This document shows positions 1 to 4,894 of a stretch of DNA of 5,166 nt, piece after piece. A program made the position numbers and the translations under genes. Numbering within the stretch: position 1 is the stretch's first letter; every line of letters starts with the position of its first letter. Source of the DNA: Chloroflexota bacterium (lineage in GTDB: Bacteria; Chloroflexota; Limnocylindria; Limnocylindrales; CSP1-4); the NCBI GenBank assembly GCA_021790715.1, contig JAJYGK010000180.1, positions 1-5,166 of the forward strand. The letters are read 5' to 3'. The notes under the pieces were generated by a model. The model did no database searches and had not been told where the DNA came from. It worked only from the letters and a program-made list of their open reading frames with translations.

Positions 1-466
1 AGGGGTGGCCGAAGGGGCGTCACGCCCCCACGCCGCCGACGCGACCTCCGCCGACGCGACCTCCGCCGCCCCGGACGCGGTCGTCGGGTACCGGATCCGC
101 CGTGCCGACGCGCCCGTGCGCCTCGTGTACGCGCGTCTCTACCGGCTCGCGCTGCGGCTCTTCTTCGGGCTCGGGGTGCGTGACGTGGACTGCGCCTGCA
201 AGGTCTTCCGCCGCGACTCCCTGCACGGCGTCCGCCTGGAGTCCGGCGGCGCGTTCCTCTCCGCCGAGATGCTGATCAAGTTCAGGGCGCGGGGCGGACG
301 CCTCGCGCAGGTGGGGGTGCCGCACTACCCGAGGACGGCGGGGCGCGCCAGCGGTGCGAACCCGGCCGTGGTGCTGCGCGCCGTGCGCGACTTCTGGATG
401 CTCCGCCTGCGCCTCTGGGCGAACCGCCGGGCGGCGCTGCGCCGCGGGACCCCCGTCGTCGAGTGA
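1..466 (+). CDS. Family 2 glycosyltransferase, polyprenyl-phosphate sugar transferase type (C-terminal part, truncated by window edge)
   Basis: Enzymes of this family move a sugar from a nucleotide-sugar to a polyprenyl phosphate at the inner membrane face, or act in cell-envelope glycan synthesis. Only the C-terminal part is visible. The frame is open at the left edge (codon phase starts at base 2) and ends at TGA 464-466. Seen: VVGYRIRRAD, then a hydrophobic amphipathic stretch, then the family-typical VRDVDCACKVFRRD block (compare DVDCAFKLFRR in dolichol-phosphate-mannosyltransferase-like proteins), then FLSAEMLIKFRARG and HYPRTAGRASGANP. The N-terminal nucleotide-sugar fold and its DxD motif must lie upstream. 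The GTG at 5-7 is unlikely to be the start, because half the domain would be missing. An odd Ala/Asp/Thr/Ser-rich insert with a 15-bp tandem repeat (35-64) sits just before VVGYR. No obvious transmembrane GtrA-type domain follows. The sugar and acceptor cannot be told from this part. The gene converges on the BFN gene with a 10-base gap. Confidence 0.82.
   Translation, partial: GVAEGASRPHAADATSADATSAAPDAVVGYRIRRADAPVRLVYARLYRLALRLFFGLGVRDVDCACKVFRRDSLHGVRLESGGAFLSAEMLIKFRARGGRLAQVGVPHYPRTAGRASGANPAVVLRAVRDFWMLRLRLWANRRAALRRGTPVVE
35..64 (+). repeat. 15-bp perfect tandem repeat (two copies) in the glycosyltransferase gene
   Basis: Two identical 15-bp units, GCCGACGCGACCTCC, lie at 35-49 and 50-64 and encode ADATS twice in frame. 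They fall in an Ala-rich insert just before the conserved VVGYR segment. The unit length is a multiple of three, so copy-number change would preserve the frame. This looks like a local slippage duplication in a surface loop, not a functional motif. Confidence 0.85.
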
Positions 467-476
467 TCGTCCGGGC

Positions 477-1007
477 CTACCGGCCGGGAAGGCCCTCCGG
501 CCCCCCGGGCGTGTCGCCCAGGTCGATGTCGAGCGAGTTCACGAAGTCGCGGAAGACGGCGAGCTGGTCGGCCCCCTGCTCCTCGTCCTCGGAATCCGGC
601 TCCACCCCGGCGCGATCGAGCACCGACTGGGTCGCGTAGATCGTCACGCCGCCGCGGATCGCCAGCGCGATCGCGTCGCTCGGCCGCGCGTCCACGTCGA
701 GCGATCGGCCGTCGAGCTCGAGGTACATGCGCGCCCGGAACGTCTCGTCGGCGAGGTCGGAGACCACCACCTGCCGGATGGTCGCCCCCAGGCGCTCCAA
801 CGTCGAGACGAACAGGTCGTGGGTGAGCGGTCGCTCCGGCTTCAGGTCCTGGAGCTTCATCGCGATCGCGTTCGCCTCCCACACGCCGACCCAGATCGGG
901 AGGTAGCGTTCGCGCCCGACCTCCTTGAGGATCACGACGTGCTGGCTGGAGAGCATGTGGACCCGCACGCTCTCGACGACCATCTCGCGCAGTCCGTCCG
1001 CGGCCAT
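477..1007 (-). CDS. Bifunctional nuclease (BFN) domain protein, DUF151 family
   Basis: The 176-residue protein carries a single BFN/DUF151 domain over about residues 9-130. Diagnostic segments are VVILKE (24-29), RYLPIWVGVWEANAIAMKLQ (34-53), RPLTHDLFVSTLERLGA (59-75) and DARPSDAIALAIR (106-118). Plant and bacterial family members have been associated with DNase/RNase activity, but most bacterial copies have no proven role, so nuclease function is inferred from family. After the domain come an acidic linker (about 136-148, PDSEDEEQGAD) and a short C-terminal helix, VFRDFVNSLDIDLGD (151-165), like the FREF-type tail seen in many bacterial homologues. The protein looks cytoplasmic, with no signal peptide. 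ATG at 1005-1007 was chosen because a TAGAAT hexamer ends 6 bases upstream, fitting leaderless transcription. Met9 (981-983) is an alternative start where family homology begins. The gene follows the PP2C-like gene after 79 bases and converges on the glycosyltransferase. Confidence 0.93.
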   Translation of the reverse strand: MAADGLREMVVESVRVHMLSSQHVVILKEVGRERYLPIWVGVWEANAIAMKLQDLKPERPLTHDLFVSTLERLGATIRQVVVSDLADETFRARMYLELDGRSLDVDARPSDAIALAIRGGVTIYATQSVLDRAGVEPDSEDEEQGADQLAVFRDFVNSLDIDLGDTPGGPEGLPGR

Positions 1008-1012
1008 GCCGG

Positions 1013-1026
1013 GATTCTACACGGGG
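1013..1026 (-). promoter_or_regulatory. Candidate -10 region for a leaderless BFN-gene transcript
   Basis: On the minus strand the sequence reads CCCCGTGTAGAATC. It contains TAGAAT (1014-1019), which fits the TANNNT pattern of a -10 element. Six bases separate it from the ATG at 1005-1007, so transcription could begin at or next to the start codon. No Shine-Dalgarno sequence is seen in front of this ATG, which agrees with a leaderless message. No convincing TTGACA-like -35 box is present. The 14-bp string recurs with one mismatch at 3367-3380, also directly before a gene start. The promoter assignment is inference. Confidence 0.4.
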
Positions 1027-1032
1027 CCCTTT

Positions 1033-1053
1033 CCGGCTCCCTCCCGGCTCCCT
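1033..1053. repeat. 10-bp direct repeat with an 11-bp period upstream of the BFN gene
   Basis: CCGGCTCCCT occurs at 1033-1042 and again at 1044-1053. The repeat overlaps the place where a -35 element would sit for the candidate -10 at 1014-1019. The 11-bp spacing is about one helical turn, so a regulator site is possible. A chance repeat in GC-rich DNA is just as plausible. Confidence 0.5.
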
Positions 1054-1067
1054 GCCCCGGCGGCGCA

Positions 1068-1080
1068 GTCGCGTCGCGAC
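1068..1080. repeat. 13-bp inverted repeat just downstream of the PP2C-like gene
   Basis: GTCGCG-T-CGCGAC is a perfect inverted repeat around one central base, located 7 bases beyond the PP2C-like stop codon. As RNA it could form a 5-bp GC stem with a 3-base loop. No U-run follows, so it is not a convincing intrinsic terminator. It could be an operator for the BFN gene or have no function. Confidence 0.4.
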
Positions 1081-1086
1081 CCGGGC

Positions 1087-3360
1087 TCAGGGCACGACGG
1101 TCGGGCGAGGCGTGGGGCGCCGGGTCGCGACCGGGCGCTTGGTGGCGACCGGCCTCTTGGTCGCCCGCGGCGTGGGTGACGGGGCGGGCGACGCGGACGC
1201 GCTCGCCACGGCCCGCAGCGGCGTCACGAACAGGCGGTCGCCGGTGACCCAGGCGATCGACGGGGTGGTGCCCGGCAGCAGGACCATGCCGCGCAGGTCG
1301 GCGAACGGCGCCGCTCCGCTGGCCTCGATGTACTGGCCCTGGTAGTCGCCGTACGCCTTGTCGAAGGCGAGGATCCGCTGGTGCGTCGAGTCGTACACGT
1401 ACAGCGTCCCCTGCCCGCGCGTGTCGGTCGCGGTCAGCAGCTCGTAGTGATGGCCGGGCCGCAGGTCCGCGTTGTCCGGCGGAGTCGCGAGCGTGAACGA
1501 CGAGTCGGGCCGGCCGCCCACGAACCGCGTCACGGTGTCGGTCCCGAGCGCGTAGATGTCGCCGTCGATGAAGATCTGCTCGAAGCCGGACACGTCCTGC
1601 GCCGTCGCCAGGTAGCCGGTCGGATCGGACGGGAAGCCGCTCCCGTCGGCCGCCGGGGCGTAGCGGAGGATCTGCTTGGAGCTGGGGTCCACGACGTACA
1701 GGTTGTAGAGGCCCGCGTCCGCGTTGTGGACGTAGGTGGCGATGTCGGTCACGTCGGAACCCCACGTGACCGAGTGGTTCAGCGAGATCGGCCCGAACGT
1801 GCCGTGCCCGTTCCGGTCCGCCGGGCGCCAGCGCCACAGCGCGCCGTTCCGGTCGAGGATGACGACGTCCGGACCGCCCGCCGTCAGCAGCCAGGGGTCG
1901 CCCATCGCGGCCGCGCTCCCGCTGCCCGCCCGCACCACGACCGCGACGGTCTTCTTCGCGAGGTCGAAGCGCACCACGGTGTGCGCGGTCCGGTCGATCG
2001 AGTACAACGCGCCGTCGGGCCCGAGCACCAGGCCGGACAGCTCGGCGGCCGGATCGAGCTTCTGCATCGTCGCGACCAGGGTCGCGGAGGTCTGCACGGT
2101 CCCGTACAGCTGGTCGAGCCCGCCCGTCACCTGGTCGAGGTACGGCTGCAGCGTCGCCTGCTCCACGCCGGCTCCCTGCGCCACGTTCAGCTGGTGCCAG
2201 GCGTCGTGCAGGGCCACGAGGGCCTGCTGTGGATCCGCCTTGATGAGGTTGCCGCCACCGAACACCTGCGCGATGTCCTGCTGCGCGGCCGTCAGCGCAT
2301 CCTCGCCGGCGTTGGCCTTGACGATCTCCTGCGCCTGCCGCCGATTCCCGCCGTTCACCGCCCAGTTGCCGACCCCGGCCAGCAGGATGACCGCCAGGAC
2401 GGCGAGGATGGCCCGGGCGGCCCGGCGCTCGGCGGCCCGGCGGTCCGTCGCCGAGCGCACCTGCTGCTGGGACGTGCCCCGGCGCGGCATCATCTCGAGC
2501 AGCGCGTCGTACAGGGCGACCGCGGCCCTGCCCCAGGCGCCGCGCATCCGCAGCGCCGAGCCCTGCACGGCCGTCACCCGCTCGACGACCGTGTCCGCGA
2601 GTGGGATCGGCGAGCGCTCGGGGGCTCCGGCGAGCGGCTCGGCCGGCCGCACCGGCACGAGGTGGTGCTCGATGCGCGTCGCCGGCACCTCGGAGGCCTC
2701 GACGACGAGGACGGCATCCGACCCGGCGGCGCCCTCGGTGACGAGCCGATGGTGGAGGTGCTCGGCCGCCGCCGCCGGCTGCAGCGTCGTGACCGCCTGG
2801 CGGATCTCCTCGGTTCCGAGTCGCTGCACCAGGTCGCCGGTGGCGAGCACGAGGACGTCGGCCACCAGCAGCTCCCCGCGCCAGACGTCGACGTGCAGGT
2901 CGCCGCGCGTCGGCAGCCCCGGCCCGCGCTCCTCGTCGGGGATCGTCAGCAGCTCGCCGTGGCGGGCCAGGAACGCGTCGGCGTCGCCGACCGTGGCCAC
3001 GTACAGCTCGCGCTCGCGGACCACGGCCACGACCGCGCCGATGGACCGGCCGGCGGGGAGGTGGAGGTCGCCCGCGTGCAGCAGGCGGCGGTTCGCCACG
3101 CGCACGGCCTTCTCCAGGCACATCGCGATGCCGGCGGACTCGTCGTAGTAGTACTCGTGCTGGATCGTCTCCAGCAGCGAGCGTGTCGTCTCGCGCGCCC
3201 GGGCCGGCGCACCCTGCGCGGTCGCGATCGCGTAGAGGGTGCCCTTCGAGCGCACCGTCGCACCGATCGACGGGGCATGGACGAGCACGGTGTCCGGCGA
3301 GGATTCGAGGCGCTCCCGCTCGGGCACCAGCCCGGAGTTCGTGTGCAGCCGGACCGCCAT
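1087..3360 (-). CDS. Membrane protein: degenerate PP2C-like domain, one TM helix, beta-propeller-like domain
   Basis: I recognise the parts but not a named gene. Residues about 5-222 follow the PP2C (PPM) phosphatase outline: GDADAFLARHGELLTI (125-140) matches the GDSRAYL..G.L..LT motif, DVLVLATGDLVQRL (168-181) matches the LLxxSDGL block, and GSDAVLVVEAS (213-223) matches the C-terminal DN.T.VVV strand. The usual ADGMGG segment is instead AIATAQGA (44-51), and SDGL has become TGDL (174-177), so key metal-binding aspartates are missing and catalysis is doubtful. Arg-rich residues 307-316 precede one TM helix (about 317-335), predicting the PP2C-like part inside and the rest outside. Residues 340-438 look helical. 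Residues about 440-715 carry repeats such as LSGLVLGPDGALYSIDRTAHTVVRFDL and LYVYDSTHQRILAFD, typical of NHL/SMP-30-like propeller blades. The tail (720-757) is Ser/Pro/Lys/Arg-rich. ATG 3358-3360 lies 10 bases after the dciA stop, so co-transcription is likely. A signalling or envelope-sensing role is inference. Confidence 0.82.
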   Translation of the reverse strand: MAVRLHTNSGLVPERERLESSPDTVLVHAPSIGATVRSKGTLYAIATAQGAPARARETTRSLLETIQHEYYYDESAGIAMCLEKAVRVANRRLLHAGDLHLPAGRSIGAVVAVVRERELYVATVGDADAFLARHGELLTIPDEERGPGLPTRGDLHVDVWRGELLVADVLVLATGDLVQRLGTEEIRQAVTTLQPAAAAEHLHHRLVTEGAAGSDAVLVVEASEVPATRIEHHLVPVRPAEPLAGAPERSPIPLADTVVERVTAVQGSALRMRGAWGRAAVALYDALLEMMPRRGTSQQQVRSATDRRAAERRAARAILAVLAVILLAGVGNWAVNGGNRRQAQEIVKANAGEDALTAAQQDIAQVFGGGNLIKADPQQALVALHDAWHQLNVAQGAGVEQATLQPYLDQVTGGLDQLYGTVQTSATLVATMQKLDPAAELSGLVLGPDGALYSIDRTAHTVVRFDLAKKTVAVVVRAGSGSAAAMGDPWLLTAGGPDVVILDRNGALWRWRPADRNGHGTFGPISLNHSVTWGSDVTDIATYVHNADAGLYNLYVVDPSSKQILRYAPAADGSGFPSDPTGYLATAQDVSGFEQIFIDGDIYALGTDTVTRFVGGRPDSSFTLATPPDNADLRPGHHYELLTATDTRGQGTLYVYDSTHQRILAFDKAYGDYQGQYIEASGAAPFADLRGMVLLPGTTPSIAWVTGDRLFVTPLRAVASASASPAPSPTPRATKRPVATKRPVATRRPTPRPTVVP
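1111..1164 (-). repeat. Three 18-bp imperfect tandem repeats encoding the ATKRPV-type tail
   Basis: Three consecutive 18-bp units encode ATKRPV, ATKRPV and ATRRPT at residues 733-750 of the PP2C-like membrane protein. The first two units match at 15 of 18 bases. The encoded tail is strongly basic and proline-rich and, by the predicted topology, lies outside the membrane. Such tails often act as flexible spacers or contact anionic wall polymers. That role is an inference here. Confidence 0.75.
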
Positions 3361-3366
3361 GGCGCC

Positions 3367-3380
3367 GAGTCTACACGGGG
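3367..3380 (-). promoter_or_regulatory. Second copy of the CCCCGTGTAGA motif, before the PP2C-like gene
   Basis: The minus strand reads CCCCGTGTAGACTC, 13 of 14 bases identical to the sequence before the BFN gene. TAGACT (3368-3373) fits TANNNT and ends 7 bases before the ATG at 3358-3360. Its first three bases are also the TAG stop codon of the DUF721 gene, and the GTG before it is that gene's last codon, so the match could partly reflect coding sequence. No Shine-Dalgarno sequence precedes this ATG. An internal promoter giving a leaderless mRNA is possible, in addition to read-through from recF-dciA. Confidence 0.28.
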
Positions 3381-3721
3381 GGCAGGCCCGACCGGCCCGT
3401 TTCCGGGCGTCGGACGACGACCCTCAGCTCGCGCGCACGGACACCGCCGGGCGCCGCCGCCAGCCTGGCCAGCAGCAGCGCGGAGCGGAGCCGGAGCTCC
3501 GATGCCACGACCGACGAGGCGGCGGTCACGAGCAGCGCGTCCCCCTGCATCCCCACCAGCCGGGACGCGCCGGCGGCCGCGGGAAGATGCTCGGCGACGA
3601 GTCGCTCCCAGGCGGACATCGCCCGGGCCAGCCGCAGCTCGTCCTCCAGGCCGAGGGACGCCGCCGCCTCCGGGAGCAGGTCGCCGAGCCGGCGCATGGG
3701 GCGGCGGCGGCCGTTCGTCAC
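3371..3721 (-). CDS. dciA: DUF721 / DciA-type protein, probable replicative helicase loader
   Basis: The 116-residue protein has the DUF721 fold pattern: MRRLGDLLPEAAASLGL (9-25), then LARAMSAWERLVAEHL (31-46) with the family's conserved Trp at 38, then LVGMQGDALLVTAASSVVASELRLRS (55-80), matching the G..L.V...S..A.ELR segment. DciA proteins assist loading or activation of the DnaB helicase in bacteria without DnaC/DnaI, and a DUF721 gene directly after recF is a recurring arrangement. GTG at 3719-3721 was chosen because it overlaps the recF stop as GTGA and has a GGAG Shine-Dalgarno 8 bases upstream. The ATG at 3695-3697 has none. The protein is short, essentially the core domain without the extensions of some homologues. 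The frame stays open upstream to 4069 inside recF, but that stretch is Arg/Pro/Ala shadow sequence. Family membership is fairly sure; the helicase-loading role is from family knowledge. Confidence 0.85.
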   Translation of the reverse strand: MTNGRRRPMRRLGDLLPEAAASLGLEDELRLARAMSAWERLVAEHLPAAAGASRLVGMQGDALLVTAASSVVASELRLRSALLLARLAAAPGGVRARELRVVVRRPETGRSGLPPV

Positions 3722-4848
3722 GGCAGGCGCTCCAGCCGGCCGGGTGTGACGCGCCAGGCCGCCGACTCCGCCACGAGCGCGGGGTCGAGGTCCTCGAGCG
3801 CGGTCGTGGTGACGAAGGCCTGCGGCAGCGCGCGGATCCGGCGCACCAGGTGGCCGCGCCGCTCGGGGTCGAGCTCGCTGAACACGTCGTCGAGCAGGAG
3901 CAGCGGTGCCACGCCATCGCCGCGGGCGAGCAGGTCGAGCTCGGCGAGCTTCAGCGCCAGGATGGCCGTTCGCTGCTGCCCGCGCGACCCGAACGCCGCG
4001 AGATCCCGGCCGCCGAACAGGAACCGCAGGTCGTCGCGGTGCGGCCCGACCAGCGTCTGGCCGTTCCACAGCTCCTTCTCGGCCGTCTCCGCGAGACGGC
4101 GCCGGATCGCGTCGCCCGGCGTCTCGCCCGGGCCGGCCGGCGCGTTCGTCTCGTAGGCGAGCGAGAGCGCCTCCTCGCCGGGCGCGATCTCGTCGTGTGC
4201 GGAACCCAGCGGACCGGACAGCTCGGCGAGCACGGCCAGGCGGCGATCGACGATCCCGCCCCCCACGTCGACCAGGACGCCGTTCCAGTACGGCAGCTGC
4301 CCGGCGTCCGCCTCGCCCTCCCGGATGAGCCGGAGCAGGCTGTTGCGCTGCGTCAGCGCCCGCGCGTACGTCGCGAGCGAGCGTGCGTGCCCGGGCCGGA
4401 GCTGCGCGACCACCGTGTCGAGCTCGTCGCGCCGCAGCGACGGCGCCCCGGACACGAGCAGCATCGACTCGGGGGCGAACAGGACGGTCCGCAGGGTCGA
4501 CGACAGGGTCTCGGCGCGGCGACCCACCCCGTTCACCCGGATCCGCTTGCGATTGGGCAGCCCGGCCGCCGGCGTGGCGATCGCGACGTCGAGTGTCTCG
4601 ATCGCGGTCGAGGCCGGTTCCCGGGAGACGCTCGCCTCGATCCGTCCCACGGTCGCCCCCCAGCGCACGAGGTCCTGGTCGGTCCTCGCACGATGCGACC
4701 GTCCCAGCGACAGCACCACGAGCGCCTCGAGCAGGTTCGTCTTGCCGGCCGCGTTCTGCCCCACCACGACCTGCGGGCCCCCGTCGAAGGCGACGTCCAG
4801 GTGCCCGTAGCTCCGGAAGTCGGCCAGCGTCAGCCCGTGGATCCGCAC
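3718..4848 (-). CDS. recF: DNA replication and repair protein RecF
   Basis: RecF is a cytoplasmic ABC/SMC-type ATPase that binds gapped DNA and, with RecO and RecR, helps load RecA onto SSB-coated single strands. At 376 residues it has normal family length. Seen in order: the N-terminal LxLxDFRSYGHLDV (6-19), Walker A GQNAAGKTNLLEAL (30-43), RecF-specific FAPESMLLVSGAPSLRRDELD (124-144), TLVGPHRDDLRF (265-276), the ABC signature region FGSRGQQRTAILALKLAELD (286-305), and Walker B plus D-loop LLLLDDVFSELDPERR (316-331). All expected ATPase motifs are intact. Walker A has Ala at position 34 where many RecFs have another small or polar residue; the GxxxxGKT consensus is kept. The start is GTG at 4846-4848, which gives the canonical N-terminus, though no clear Shine-Dalgarno is visible. 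The gene follows dnaN after 46 bases and overlaps dciA by 4 bases, so it is very likely part of a dnaN-recF-dciA operon. Confidence 0.97.
   Translation of the reverse strand: MRIHGLTLADFRSYGHLDVAFDGGPQVVVGQNAAGKTNLLEALVVLSLGRSHRARTDQDLVRWGATVGRIEASVSREPASTAIETLDVAIATPAAGLPNRKRIRVNGVGRRAETLSSTLRTVLFAPESMLLVSGAPSLRRDELDTVVAQLRPGHARSLATYARALTQRNSLLRLIREGEADAGQLPYWNGVLVDVGGGIVDRRLAVLAELSGPLGSAHDEIAPGEEALSLAYETNAPAGPGETPGDAIRRRLAETAEKELWNGQTLVGPHRDDLRFLFGGRDLAAFGSRGQQRTAILALKLAELDLLARGDGVAPLLLLDDVFSELDPERRGHLVRRIRALPQAFVTTTALEDLDPALVAESAAWRVTPGRLERLP
3730..3733 (-). promoter_or_regulatory. Shine-Dalgarno sequence fixing the GTG start of dciA
   Basis: GGAG on the minus strand, inside the last codons of recF, is 8 bases before the GTG at 3719-3721. 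Together with the GTGA stop-start overlap it supports translational coupling of dciA to recF and decides for GTG over the ATG eight codons downstream. Confidence 0.6.
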
Positions 4849-4894
4849 GGCCCGGGGGCGGCGATGCAGGGCACGGCGGACCGGACGACCTCGA

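Noticed and set aside
5..7. GTG as the real start of the glycosyltransferase gene
   Set aside because: The frame is open to the window edge and the protein from this GTG would lack the whole nucleotide-sugar-binding half, so the gene almost certainly begins upstream of the window.
467..505. Bidirectional terminator between the converging glycosyltransferase and BFN genes
   Set aside because: Only 10 bases separate the stop codons. GGCC-type inverted repeats exist nearby but lie in BFN coding sequence, stems are short, and no T-run follows on either strand.
932..3121. A 729-codon minus-strand frame overlapping the PP2C-like gene
   Set aside because: It is the same strand read in another frame, extremely Arg/Gly/Ala/Pro-rich and without domains, while the competing frame gives a TM helix and propeller repeats. 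It is a shadow frame.
3722..4069. N-terminal extension of the dciA frame inside recF
   Set aside because: This part is low-complexity Arg/Pro/Ala sequence lying over conserved RecF motifs. The GTGA overlap and the GGAG site at 3730-3733 place the dciA start at 3721.
4849..4894. Replication-origin elements or a promoter in the dnaN-recF gap
   Set aside because: The 46-bp gap is GC-rich, with no DnaA-box-like TTATCCACA, no AT-rich unwinding stretch and no clear -10 hexamer. It reads as an ordinary operon spacer.
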